A model generated the notes under the pieces. The model was not told the origin of the DNA. It made no database searches and saw only the letters and a program-made list of their open reading frames with translations. Made by a program: the position numbers and the translations under genes. A stretch of DNA of 64,000 nt. Source: Dacryopinax spathularia (taxonomy: Eukaryota; Basidiomycota; Dacrymycetes; Dacrymycetales; Dacrymycetaceae). This document shows positions 20,040 to 31,696 of the stretch, one piece after another; position 1 is the first letter of the stretch, and every line of letters starts with the position of its first letter. The stretch covers positions 434,001 through 498,000 of the forward strand of contig JBBPFI010000009.1 in assembly GCA_037974965.1 (NCBI GenBank). Reading direction: 5' to 3'.

Positions 20040-23000
20040 GCGAGGGCCGATCGAAGGCGCTGGCCGTAAGCAGCGCGACAGTTTCGCCAAGAAAGGCCGG
20101 TAAACATACGACATATACCCACGAAGCTTCCATCCATTTATTCGAATCGAGAATACAAAACGACAAGCCGACGCGAGAGCTCGGTCCAAAAACACTGCAA
20201 AAAGGCGTACAGCCGGTCAAACAGAAAAACATATCTTCCTTCTATTTCCCTACCAATCAGGCCGACGGGCAAAACACCTCGTTTCTCAGACGGCTCCTGC
20301 CGTTATTGTATCCCGTGGAGGCCGAACCGGAGGAATTTCTAAGAGCACGGACCTACGGAACACTGTTCGGCTTCAGCAGGAGGGTTGGGGTGTTCGCAGC
20401 TCAGAAAGGGGACGGGCGGCCGAAACCGGGAAAGAAATATAAGCCGGTCCACCGGAGGGTGGTGCCGGTGGCGACAACCTTGCCGGAACACTTCCGTGTA
20501 GGGCGGCACTTCCCGAGTGACCCTCTAGAGGGGATGGCGCCTTTACCAACCTCGCCGCCAGAATTCGAACCGAGAGGTAGGGTGACGCGGGAGCGATGGG
20601 ACGCGCTACGGGTCGGAGAGGACGGGTTTCTTTCCCCGGAAGAAGTGAAGCTCGTCGCATGGGTGATGACCCAGCATGAGAAGGCGTTCGCCTTTACGGT
20701 GGAAGAGCGAGGAGCCTTCAAGGACGAATACTTCGAGCCCGTAGTGATCCCGACTGTGGAACACATTCCGTGGGCAGAACGGAACATGCCTATCCCGCCG
20801 GGGATATTCGATGAAGTATGTGGGATAATGAAGGACAAACTCGACACAGGGGTATACGAACCCTCGAACTCCTCGTACAGGAGCAGGTGGTTCTGCGTGG
20901 TGAAGAAGGACGGAAAGTCGCTCCGCATAGTACACGATCTACAGAAACTCAACGCGATAACGATAAAAGACGCCGCTGTACCTCCGATGGTAGAGCAGAT
21001 TGCGGAATCCTTCGCAGGGCGAGCGGGGTATTCGATGTTCGATCTCTACGTTGCATTTGACCAGAGAAAGCTCGCACCGGAATCCAGAGATCTTACCGCG
21101 TTCCAATCCCCTTTGGGTGCGTTGCGGTTGACAACACTACCGATGGGATGGACGAACTCAGTCCAAATACTTCATGGGGACGTTACCTTCATCTTGAGAG
21201 ACGAGATTCCGCATTCTGCGGTCTGTTTCATAGACAACATAGGGTGTCCGGGCCCCAAATCTCGATACGAGATCTCGCCGGGAAGATACGAAACGATACC
21301 TCAAAACGAAGGAATCCGCAAGTTTGTATTCGAGGTGTGCGAAACGGCGCACAGGGTGCTACAGCGAATCGAATACGCAGGGGCCACGGTCTCGGGTTCG
21401 AAGTCCCACATCTGCGTACCGGAGGTGGTTATCTTAGGACACAAGTGCACGTACGAAGGAAGAGTGCCGGATGAGTCCAGGGTACAGAAGATACGGGATT
21501 GGCCGGCCTGCAAATCAGTCACGGAAGTCAGGGGATTCTTAGGGGTGGCAGGAGTCGTGAGGATGTTCATCAAGGACTTCGCGAAGCATGCCCGACCACT
21601 GGTGAACCTCACCAAAAAGGACGCAGAGTTTGAGTGGGGGGAGAAGGAACAGCGAGCCATGGATAAGCTGAAAGAGCTCGTCATCAAGTCGCCGGCCTTA
21701 CGACCAATCGATTATGCTAGCGGGCGGGTGGTGATATTGGCAGTCGACTCGTCGTTCATCGGGGTGGGGTACGTGATATCCCAGGTTGGAGAGGACGGAA
21801 AGCGATACCCGTCAAGGTTCGGATCGATCACGTGGAACGAGGTGGAGGCAAGGTACTCGCAGGCGAAGTTGGAACTGTATGGGCTATTCCGGGCGCTGAA
21901 GGCCACTCGACTTTATCTCATTGGTGTACCGAACCTTAGGGTGGAGGTGGATGCGAAGTATATCAAGGGTATGCTCAACAATCCCGATATACAGCCCAAC
22001 GCGACCATAAATCGATGGATTGCGGGGATTCATTTGTTTTCGTTCGACCTGGTCCACGTACCGGCTGACCGGCACAAAGGGGCGGACGGACTATCTCGTC
22101 GGGAAACTGCCCTTTCCGACCCTCCGCAGGAGTCGCCAGGCCAGGTAGAAGAGTGGCTGGACGTGACAATGGGATTTCTTCTCGAGATCTCGAACCGAGA
22201 TCTCGGGAACGATCCCCGGACCGAGGTTGCCGCGACCCGAGGACCGGTGCACGTTCTCCAGATTAGCGGTGAAGATCTCCTGCCTCGAACATCGAAAAGC
22301 CGAAAGAGAGACGAGCGGCTAAAGGAGATCCAGGCGTTCCTCGAGTCGGGAAAGCGACCTGAAGCTCAGTCCGAGAACTCGTTCCGACAATTCGTAAATA
22401 GTGCGACGCGCTACTTTGTCAGAAATCAGAAGTTATGGCGGAAGGAGGGGCACGGAAGGCACCAGCTGGTCATCCCCTATGAGAAGAGGCTAGCGCTGCT
22501 TCGTCAGGCACACGACGACCTCGGGCACAAAGGGGTGTACGCGGTGCGGACGAGGTTGTTGGCGCGGTTCTGGTGGCCTGGCTTGCTGACGGACGTGAAA
22601 TGGTATGTGAAGACGTGTCATGAGTGCCAGGTGCGCCAGACGAGGAGGATCCACATACCACCTACCACTCCTCGGCCACACAGACTGTTCGGGAAAGTGT
22701 ACGTCGACACCATGTCCCTGCCCCCGGCGCGATACGGGCCGGGCCGACGACAATACTCCTCCTTCGTACACGCCAGGTGCTCCCTCACATCGTGGTGCGA
22801 GGGGAGGATGCTCATGAGGGAGGACGCGGGAACGTTGGCTAGCTTCCTTTTCGAAGAAGTCATCTGTAGGTGGGGCGCGATCTCAGAGATCGTGACCGAC
22901 AATGGGGCTTCGTTTGTGGCAGCGGTGAACGAGCTGAAGGACCGTTACGACGTCACGCATATTCGGATATCCCCCTACAACTCGCAGGCGAACGGCGTAG

Positions 23001-23692
23001 TGGAAAGAAGGCACTATGACTTTAGGGAGGCGCTGATCAAGATGTGTTCCGGTGACGAAACAGCCTGGCCCTCGAAGGTCCACCATGTGTTATGGGCGGA
23101 GCGGGTCACAGTACCAAAATCGACGGGACTGTCGCCCTTCTTCATGGTACACGGGGTGGAACCCATCTTACCGTTCGATGTCCTTGAGGCCACATATTTG
23201 ATGGAGCCCCTCCCCGATGGCGTGGCGCGCGCGGATCTGGTCGCTTGGAGGGCACAACAGCTCGAGAAGAGAGGTAACGATCTGCGCGAGATCTCGGAAC
23301 GGGTATTCGCTGCGAGAAAGGAATCCGTGAAGCAATTCTGGAAACGGTTTTCCCACGCGATATTTGATTACGATCATAAGCCCGGCGATATGGTCCTCGT
23401 TCGGAATACCAGGGTCGAAAAGGAGATGAACCGGAAGACCAAGCCGAGATACCTCGGACCGATGGTAGTAATACGACGAAAATCACCCTCGTCGTATATC
23501 CTCGCCGAAGTGACAGGCGTGGTCATTCGAATGGCGTTTGCGGCCTTTAGGCTAGTCCCATACAAAGCCCGGCGCCGAACCGCCGTACCTGTCACTACCT
23601 TGACGGGAATCAGCGAGGAAGAGTTAGAGGCTCTCGCGAAGCAGCTACCGGAGCCGAGCGAGGAAGTCGTTCCCGGCGAAGAGGACGCGTAA
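20036..23692 (+). CDS. Gypsy pol: reverse transcriptase, RNase H, integrase
   Basis: The order is reverse transcriptase (WFCVVKKDGKSLRIVHDLQ onward), RNase H (AVDSSFIGVGYVISQ), the integrase HHCC zinc region (HDDLGHKGVY to CHECQ) and the integrase core (VDTMSL, IVTDNGASF, NGVVERRHYDF). The C-terminal part is basic and shows no clear chromodomain. The RT-RNase H-IN order places the element in Ty3/gypsy. Confidence 0.93.
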   Translation: MSEGRSKALAVSSATVSPRKAGKHTTYTHEASIHLFESRIQNDKPTRELGPKTLQKGVQPVKQKNISSFYFPTNQADGQNTSFLRRLLPLLYPVEAEPEEFLRARTYGTLFGFSRRVGVFAAQKGDGRPKPGKKYKPVHRRVVPVATTLPEHFRVGRHFPSDPLEGMAPLPTSPPEFEPRGRVTRERWDALRVGEDGFLSPEEVKLVAWVMTQHEKAFAFTVEERGAFKDEYFEPVVIPTVEHIPWAERNMPIPPGIFDEVCGIMKDKLDTGVYEPSNSSYRSRWFCVVKKDGKSLRIVHDLQKLNAITIKDAAVPPMVEQIAESFAGRAGYSMFDLYVAFDQRKLAPESRDLTAFQSPLGALRLTTLPMGWTNSVQILHGDVTFILRDEIPHSAVCFIDNIGCPGPKSRYEISPGRYETIPQNEGIRKFVFEVCETAHRVLQRIEYAGATVSGSKSHICVPEVVILGHKCTYEGRVPDESRVQKIRDWPACKSVTEVRGFLGVAGVVRMFIKDFAKHARPLVNLTKKDAEFEWGEKEQRAMDKLKELVIKSPALRPIDYASGRVVILAVDSSFIGVGYVISQVGEDGKRYPSRFGSITWNEVEARYSQAKLELYGLFRALKATRLYLIGVPNLRVEVDAKYIKGMLNNPDIQPNATINRWIAGIHLFSFDLVHVPADRHKGADGLSRRETALSDPPQESPGQVEEWLDVTMGFLLEISNRDLGNDPRTEVAATRGPVHVLQISGEDLLPRTSKSRKRDERLKEIQAFLESGKRPEAQSENSFRQFVNSATRYFVRNQKLWRKEGHGRHQLVIPYEKRLALLRQAHDDLGHKGVYAVRTRLLARFWWPGLLTDVKWYVKTCHECQVRQTRRIHIPPTTPRPHRLFGKVYVDTMSLPPARYGPGRRQYSSFVHARCSLTSWCEGRMLMREDAGTLASFLFEEVICRWGAISEIVTDNGASFVAAVNELKDRYDVTHIRISPYNSQANGVVERRHYDFREALIKMCSGDETAWPSKVHHVLWAERVTVPKSTGLSPFFMVHGVEPILPFDVLEATYLMEPLPDGVARADLVAWRAQQLEKRGNDLREISERVFAARKESVKQFWKRFSHAIFDYDHKPGDMVLVRNTRVEKEMNRKTKPRYLGPMVVIRRKSPSSYILAEVTGVVIRMAFAAFRLVPYKARRRTAVPVTTLTGISEEELEALAKQLPEPSEEVVPGEEDA

Positions 23693-23740
23693 CAAGGAAA
23701 TACCTCGTGATATACCCGATACCCGGGGAAGAAGATATCA

Positions 23741-23753
23741 GAAGTTCCTAGGA
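23741..23753 (+). repeat. Boundary motif of the gypsy element, copy 1
   Basis: GAAGTTCCTAGGA occurs about 50 bp after the pol stop, again at 26997-27009 and again at 31219-31231, 3 bp before the 3' LTR. Confidence 0.8.
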
Positions 23754-24117
23754 GCTCCCAAGGGCGGGTGACAGATACCGCAGGGACGAAGAAGATTATC
23801 ACTCCTTACAAATCGAACAAATTTGAGCGAACAACTCGAAAGACATACACGTAACACAACCGAAACGATACCTCGTCTCGAGAACTCGAGACGACTTGTA
23901 CGTGCGATACCCACGAATCGATATCTCGACTCGAGAAGTCGGATCGATAGATACACGCGAAGGACCGCTACGAGCAACAGCATCGCTACAGGATAGCGAA
24001 CGGGCGGCGTCAAACGGCCGTGTATTACTCAGGACGCCTAGGCAGGTATAGTAAGGACAGGATGGGAGAAAAGGACACGCCAGAAAAACTCCCGAAGAGC
24101 GAAAGAAAACCGATCAT

Positions 24118-26904
24118 CTATTTACGTGGAAGCAAACCCTTCACCTCGTCCTCCAGGATACCAGCGGCGAGCGACGACATGGCCCTACTGAGATCCGACA
24201 CCTCCTGATGGAGATGAGTAACCCCCATCTGCCATGTCAAAGTGTCCCCATCGTGAGCCGCGACGCCCAAACCGCCTTTAGTCCTCACGACGTCCAACGC
24301 CCGAGAGGCGGAGTTGCGTAGCCGTTCGACGAGTTTGGGGTCAATGCTGGAGGCCCCGCCCCGCGATCGCTTGGTGGGAACGACGGGCGAGGCGATATCG
24401 AGGGGTTCGGATTCCTCGCGCCAATCATCGAGGCTCTTACCCCACGATGGGTCGGGGGATTCAGAGCGGCCTCCAGCGGGAAAGGGCGTCTCGAATCGCG
24501 GGGGAATGGATGGCGTGCGACCCCCCGAACTCGTATCCATATCCACGTCGGCACGACGCTTGCCTTTGCTCCGCGAGGAGCGAGCGGGGGCGGCGTCTTC
24601 CGGAGGGTCCTCGCCGCGAGAACTCGGACCGAGAACGGCATCCCTCGTCTTAGGGCTGGCCTCGGCCACGGACTCGCCATCGGCGCGGACGGAAGGAGTA
24701 GCCCGGGACTCTTTGGCCGGCGGGGGAGGCGGTGGCTCGACGGTTTCGGGCGTCGTCGCGCGATTCTCGCCCATTTCCACATCCATGTCGTCCCCTCCGG
24801 GAGCGTCCCCGACGGGTTTAGGGGTCGGAACGTCGGCTTCGGGATCCTGAGCTTCTTCGCGGGGAGGGGAATCACCCGCGGCAGTCGTGGGGACGTTACC
24901 CGCGTCGCCTGCAGCATTCGATTCGAGATCTGGACCCGAGTTCTCGGGGCGAGTCTCCGCGGCGGTTTCCGGAGGCATAGGAGTATCCACCTGCTCTCCA
25001 TCGTCGGATGTCGCAACACCCGCGAACACGACGTCGAGGCGTTGGGCGCCTCCCATATCCTCATACCACTCCTCCTCTTCGCCAACGAAATCGACCAATA
25101 CGGAGGCCGAGTCTAGTGGGGGTGGCGGGGGACCGCTTTGCGCAGGAAACTTCTCTTGAGGCAGAGGGACGTTCTTCGTGCCGGGGGAGGTGTCCTCCCA
25201 GTCGCCAGGCATGGCCACCATATCCACCGGGGGCTCAGGCATCCAGTACTTCGCGGGGATTATACCGGCGAGCGCTGGGTGGAGATACGACGCAGGCTGC
25301 AGAATGAGGAGGCGATTTCCCGTAACACAACCTCGCAATTTGAGTAGAAAGGCTTCAGCAGCGGTGTTGATTTCCGTGATATCTGGAGCCCGGAGGCTGT
25401 ACCAGACCCGGAGGGCGCTAAGCTGTTAGAGTGTTAACGGGGTACGACGGACCGGAGAAAGGTCACTTACACCGTTTGTGACGGCGGGGTTCGACAACAC
25501 GGCACCCCCACGAGCCGCTGTTTTCGCGTGACGCAACACAACCGCCATTCTCGGAGCGAGAAGTCGCGCGGGAACCTTGGTACGCCCGCCGGCGGGGGAG
25601 TGCTCCCAAGGGGGCATACGCGGGACCGAACCGACAGGAGCTAAGTCGAGTTCGCCTAGAGGCAGCGCGGGACGGTATTCCCCATGGTACACGTCGGCCC
25701 ACTGCTGCTCGATATCGACGTATACGGCAAGGCACGCTAACAGTGCAGGGTGGGCGTTCGCTGCGGCTTTCATGGCGGCAAACACTTTGGTCTACATATC
25801 GTATCAGCCACGATCTGAACTCTCGGTTTGAGAACTCGTACCCATTTCTCGATCCACGTTTTCGCCCAGCTCTTGTACTTCGAAAGGGTTTGGACCAAAA
25901 GGGGTGGAGACAGGGGAGCGTTCAGCACTGCCTTTACAGCCTTCCCCACTTCGGACTCGGCAACTGCGACGTCCTGGATCGCGTCGTCTAGCGCGTAGCG
26001 AAACGTTACGTCCCTACTAACGGACCGCTTCGCTACGAAGCTAGGCGGAAACACTTGAATATCGTCGTCCTTCATGGCGAAGTTGTCGATTTCCCCATAT
26101 AAGGCGGTAATCTCGTCCTTCCAGTCCTCCGGTACCGGCACGTTCACGGATTCCAGCGCGCTTCGGCAATCTCCCTGCGAAATCTCGGTTCAGGATATCG
26201 CCTCGGACGCTCGACTCGAGATATCAAGCTTACCCAGGCGCTCACCACATTGTCCACCCACCTATGAATCGCCTCGGGGGCTGCCTGTCGGCCCGGGCGT
26301 AACACCACCATTTCCCGCAATCGTAGCCACAAGCACCCGCGAAGGATGCCGACCGCTATCCCGTCGTCCGAAGGGCCTCGCACCAATGGGCTAGATGGAC
26401 CCGCATAGTCGTCCAACGCCGCGTTCGTCGCAAGAACAAGCGACGCGTACCGTTCCCTTGTAGCAGCTCGGACTAAAGCGGGGTCGAGTCGAAAAGCGAA
26501 CTTCTTCCTCTTCCGTAGCTCCGCGATGTACGCCAGCCAGGCACAAAGCGCCTCATCCACGTCCCGCTCCAACGTCACCCTCTCCTGCACGTGTGCGGTG
26601 AGGATAACGCGCTGCGACTCGTCAGCGGACAACGCACCACGACCGAGTACGCACTTACCCAATCACCCAAGGAGCGACGAACGAACGCGAGAGCAGCTGG
26701 AATGTCGGTCACCGGCGGGCCAGTCGCCTTCCACAACACGGCGTATTTATCGCGCAGCTTCTGCGCAGGCGTGGCTGGGGTGGAATCGACCTCGTCCACC
26801 TCCGAGGCGGTAACAGAGTCCACTTGCGTTTCGTCCAACACGGCGATCATTTCCTCGGCGTTCGATGTGAGAGTCGCGAATCGACAGACGATGACAGTTA
26901 ACAA
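24118..26904 (-). other. Antisense open-frame block A inside the gypsy element
   Basis: Consecutive minus-strand open frames lie at 26904-26575, 26662-26144, 26147-25770, 25785-25426 and 25338-24118. Their overlaps and short gaps are what a spliced antisense gene would give; they are left unjoined here. The upstream blocks are helical (for example GILRGCLWLRLREMVVL), and the last block is Pro-, Glu- and Ser-rich with basic patches. A TATAAGG-like site lies just upstream on the minus strand near 26945. I do not recognise the family, and no RT, integrase or envelope feature is visible. Confidence 0.55.
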
Positions 26905-26996
26905 GACAAAGGGCGTCGAGCGGCGTTAGACGGCAACGTGCCGCCTTATAAGGTCTTCCGGAAGCATGGCCTTTGCACGCGCCGGAGGCGGTGCCA

Positions 26997-27009
26997 GAAG
27001 TTCCTAGGA
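26997..27009 (+). repeat. Boundary motif of the gypsy element, copy 2
   Basis: The same GAAGTTCCTAGGA lies between antisense blocks A and B. Confidence 0.8.
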
Positions 27010-27538
27010 GGGGAAGGGGCCCTTAGCGCCATGACAACCAGGCCAGGAGTCTCAATTCGAGAATTGAATGCCAGAACTGATGACGAGATCTCGGCGCGTG
27101 ATACAGTAACGAAAGTACAGAACACCGTGGAATGGACAAAGACGAATGGGCGAAGACGAGTGGGGGCCTTTGAGCGCGAACCGAATAGAAGCAGAATCAA
27201 GGTTCGTAGGGACCACGGAGGAAGAAAGACGGACGAAAGAAAACAAGGGCTACACGTCGAATTCGCGTCCGCGCCTCGATATCCGCTAACGTACACCCTC
27301 GACACGGGTCGACGCTGTAACCGGGTTAACCACGACAACCGTTCCGGTTAAACACTCGCTGGGAATTCTCGAACAGAGTTTTCGCTCGCAGAACTCTTTT
27401 CTCAATCCAAATTCTCTCGTCGAGATCTCAAAACGTGAATTGAAGACAAACTGGGCAAAACACAAAATCCCATTATACGGACCGAATACAGACGAATGCG
27501 ACTACCACTTATGTAGGAGAAAAAGAGGAACTGACAGA

Positions 27539-30500
27539 CTATGAAGAGGGGTGGTCGCGGAGGTGTGAAGATAGTGCCAGGAGAAAGGACCAGGCAGGGA
27601 CGAGCTCCTTCTGAATTTCGCGACGGAGTCCGTCCATCTCGGAGGGCTCCACCATCATCACGTCTCCACCCGGCTCCAGCATATCGGACAATTTGCGGAG
27701 GCCGCGGACGACTTCCACGAGCGTCTCGTAATCGACGCGCTGTGCGCCGGCGGGGACGAGGGCTTGTGTGGTGGACCGGACGGGGGAGAGAGGACGAGGT
27801 CGTTTCGTCCCACCCACTATTTCGATAGCAGGGGACGCGGTTCCGAGACGGGTAGAGGACGCCCCTGCCGTAGGCGTCTCGAGAAGAGCAGGGGAGGCGA
27901 GGGAGGACGTGCGGGCTGGAAAACCAAATTGAGAAAGGGGTGTCAGATCTCGAAACGAGAGCTCGTAAGGGTAAACGTACTCGGTTTGGAGGGGAGAGAG
28001 GTCACGCGGGCGGGCGCGGGGCTTGCAGTGGCTTCGCTGCTCGCAACGCTGCGCTGCGCCTTGAAAGGAATGTAGTCCCCAACTGGGACGTCCCACTTCT
28101 CGCCTCGGATCTTCGCGCGGTCCGGCTTCGGGTACAACCAGCCCATCACGGTGTCTTCGAACTCGTCGTCGTATGTCGCTTGCGACCGAGGGGGCGCGCG
28201 CTCGTCGGGCAAGTCGACAAATCGACAAGGAACTGCAGGACATGAATGAGCGGGGGAAACGTGTTAGAAAGGCAAAGGCAGGGCGCACCATCAGAATACC
28301 GGATGGTCCAAAAGGAGCACCCCGTGCCAGACTGGCATTTGAAGCAGGGGTATCCGACGAAACGGATGCAGAACCGGAGCAAACCGTACTTTTGTGACTT
28401 CGGGACGTGGTGATCACCCGAGCAACCGTAGAACTCCCCAGCGATCTATCAAATCGAGAAATCAGCTCGAAGGATCGAGGCGAGAAAGCGGGAAAAAGAA
28501 GGCGCACCAGAAGGGGGCGCTGCGTCGCCAACTTATGCCCAATAACCTGCACGAACTGCCACTTGTTCACCTGCGAGTAGGAAGGTCCTTTCCCGCCGTT
28601 GCTCCGCACATCGAAAACGACAGGGTCGTACGGGAGGAGCAAGTCGAACAGGTCGATGCCAGCGACGACCTTGCTCTTCGTTTGGAAATTGGCGAACATG
28701 TCGCGGAGCTCTTGAATGCGGTCGGGGTCGTCAAGGCGCGGGCGTGGACGAGCGTTTGGTTCGGGCAGCGGGAGGACGGGGCCCCACTCGAGTGCATCGG
28801 AGGGCGCAGGGCGTTTCGAGGGCATCTTGTAGTAGAGGCCGAGAGCAGAAGAAGATGGCGTCCGGGGAAGAGTGGCGGAATGACGGGTGCTGGCGCGCGT
28901 CTGGATGTGATCGGCGGTTCTGGTCCCGCGTGGCGGTGCTGGACCCGATCGCCCGGTCCGAATACCCGATCTGAGATCTCGAGTCGGAATCTCGATGACG
29001 TCGTTTTCCGAATTGGGAGTCTCGGCCCCAGAATCCGGGGCGAATTCCGAGCCGGAAGGAAGAGAAGAGTCGTCCTCTTCTTCTGCAGGGGCTTTGGAGT
29101 CGGACGGGCGTAAGGAAGCGTGGCCGGACGCGACCCCGCGCGTGACATATCGCGTAGTCTCCACTGGGAAGACAGCTTCGTGGAAAGCGTCGGCGGGCAT
29201 CGAATCGCACGCAAGAATCTGTCCGCCCTTCAGAATGGTGTGGCGGGAAGGTGCTGGGCTGGAAATGTGGCCCGAGGAGGATATGTCGCCGTCGGTTTCG
29301 TCGCCGGACTCGATGAATTCGGCCAGGTCGTGCACGCGGAGGAAAGAAGGCGAAAGGGTCTCGATAGGAAGTGCGATAGGGATCCGGAATCGATTACGGA
29401 GTTTAACGGCAGTGTCGATAATGCCACCGACGGCCTCGTCAAAACCGGGACTAAAGACAATTCTCGTATCGAAGAAACGGCGTAGGGGAACGCTCTGGAG
29501 AATTTGAAATGAGAAACGGGACGGGGAGCTCGATGCGAGAATGGCGTACCAGAGGATATAATTTGGAAGACCACTCTTGGGCTTCCCCCAAGGTCGCAAC
29601 GTCGCCATCGAGAGACGGGAGGCGATTGGCCAACCCCTCGGCATAGGCCATGAACAAACCTAGGTCGGTGGGGATTTCGTCCTTCCGGTAAGAAACGGCG
29701 GGAGGCCAGGGGCCGAACTCCGGGTGGAGCCTCTCGAGCCTGCGGTAATCCACGTCGGACGCGACGTCGCACTCGACCTCTATACCACGCAGGGTGTCGG
29801 TGTAGACGTACAGAATCGAGTAGATGAGGGGGGTGGCTTGATCAGGATGGTGTCCGAGGGTAGCAGCAAGCGAGTTGATGGTGTCTGCGATGCGGCTGGC
29901 CCATTTGACCAGTTTTCGGGGCGACGACGGGTAAGGGGAGCCAGCAAAGAGACGGATCGCGCGGTCGACTGGGTACGAGCGGTTCTCTTTAGCGCCAACC
30001 GGCTCCTGGAATCTCGCGGCGAATTCTTGTTCCGATTTCTCGGCTGGAAGTTGGAAACGGAGGAGGAAACCGGGACCGAAAAGCTGGAAAGGATTCAGCT
30101 CGTCGTAGGCCGTCCAGTGACATTCGAGGACAAGGCGGAGCGCGGCGGTAAGGATGATGGCAAGGTCGCCTAGCGGGACGAAGGACGAGCGATAATGCGT
30201 AACGCACGTCCGCTGTGTGGAAGGAAAGTGTGAGAAAATGGGGGGGAAAGAAAGGGATGGGCGTACCACCAAGCCAGCGAGTCTAGTGGCGCGACCCGGA
30301 ACGGTCTCGCCGCACAATCGCCCAAGCACGAGCTCGAGGTAGGCGAGGGAGAGTCGCCTGGTGTAGTCGCCGGAGAGCGTTTGCTGTGCGACCGTTATTC
30401 GGGTGGTCTCATCGCAGAACATCGGATCCCTTTCTCGCCGCGGGTTCCCGCCCCGAGAATACCACCAGCTATGAATCTCGATTGGAGAACCGTTTTCGAT

Positions 30501-31032
30501 GTTGCGGCGGGTCGGGTCGAAATCGGAAGGGATAATCCGGTCGGAGGCTTCAGATGAGCGGCTGGCGAAGACGGGGAGAGGTGTACCTGTTTCGTCCACC
30601 AGTCCCCACTTCTCCAAGTAGCGCAGGGCGCGTCGGTACACTCTGGCTGGGGCGGTCTCGAGCAGCGACGAAAAACAGCCAAATTGGTGGTCCGTGAACC
30701 ACCCCGCTTGTCGGCGACTGGCGACGAAAGCGAGCCATCCGGCCAGCGCGTCTCTCTTGGCGAGGGGCCACTCATCGTGTTCGTCCGCTTCCCGGCAAAG
30801 GTCCGTCTGGAAAAACGGTCAGACGAAGTGCCCGACGAGGGCCATGAAGGCAATCAGCGGGACGTACCCAGATCTCGCCGGTCCGCTCTACGAACGGACC
30901 AAACTCGCGCCATCTCGCAGGGTATCCATCCCAGGCTTGCAAAGGGCGAGACCAGGGTTCGTCGGGCACGGAGAGGCGGATATCGGAGGGTGGCTTCCAG
31001 AATTGCGAACGGCGATGACCTTGAGTAGGCAT
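27539..31032 (-). other. Antisense open-frame block B inside the gypsy element
   Basis: Minus-strand open frames lie at 31032-30772, 30641-29451 and 29644-27539, again suggesting a multi-exon antisense gene, left unjoined. The 396-residue middle frame is helical, with segments such as FVPLGDLAIILTAALRLVLE. The long frame includes a Ser/Pro/acidic region and a segment LRDMFANFQTKSKVVAGIDL resembling a compact folded domain. The family is not recognised. A TATA-like site lies upstream on the minus strand near 31178. Confidence 0.5.
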
Positions 31033-31218
31033 GACGAGGGCGGTGGTTTACAAGCGATGTGTCGGCTGGATCATTACGAGTTCGACACGACAAAGGGCGC
31101 ACCAGCGCCACTTCGCCGGAACCATTCGATCCAGAAGCATCTTCGCTCGCTTTCTCGGGCCGAGTAATCAACACGATTATAGGAGTGCGACGGGGGGCGG
31201 CCGTGGGAGGCCGCGTCT

Positions 31219-31231
31219 GAAGTTCCTAGGA
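31219..31231 (+). repeat. Boundary motif of the gypsy element, copy 3
   Basis: GAAGTTCCTAGGA lies 3 bp before the 3' LTR, where the plus-strand priming region is expected. Confidence 0.8.
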
Positions 31232-31234
31232 CTA

Positions 31235-31696
31235 TGTGAGGAGTATTCTCCTCCTGAGCGGGGAATGAGGCAACAGGTGGTTACTCGAGGCCAATGGACC
31301 CTGAGCGCCGAATCTCGGAACCAGTAGTCGCGACCGGGTCTCAGAACGGGATCTAGGCCTGGCAAGCTCGGCTCGAGATCTCGGAACGGTTAGCCGGTCC
31401 GGGCGGAGACTGAAATCTCGAGGCGAGATTCCGGTATCGTCCGGAGTGAAGGTAAAATTTCGTACTTGCCCTAGGCCTTACATATATCGTAGCGATAGGT
31501 ACGAAGTTAGGCACGAATAACCACTACGATCGTGAAACCCATCTCGTTCGCCCCACCGAATCGTCCCGCACCGCCTTCTCGAAACGAAATATCGTTTCGG
31601 TACTTCGATCTCATCGTCCCATTTCCCCTCGATCTTTTACCTGCCCATCGCACCTAAGATCTCTCCTGCACACCTGGGGAAGGAAAAGATCACACA
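31235..31696 (+). repeat. 3' LTR of the gypsy element
   Basis: This is the partner of 16843-17304. The copia sequence resumes at 31697 with the duplicated ACGC. Confidence 0.95.

Larger units (their letters stand above)
16843..31696 (+). mobile_element. Large Ty3/gypsy LTR retrotransposon (14.9 kb) nested in the copia element
   Basis: Two 462-bp LTRs (16843-17304 and 31235-31696; TGTGAGGAG to CACACA) show a single difference by eye, so insertion was very recent. The target duplication ACGC, possibly extended by one T, lies on both sides within the copia integrase frame. Gag-protease and pol open frames occupy 17619-23692 in the gypsy order RT, RNase H, integrase. About 7.5 kb of extra sequence between pol and the 3' LTR carries open frames in antisense. 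The element looks whole. Confidence 0.95.

Noticed and set aside
28394-29507. Plus-strand open frames of 239 and 170 codons within the gypsy element
   Set aside because: They overlap the better supported antisense block B, and their composition mirrors it.
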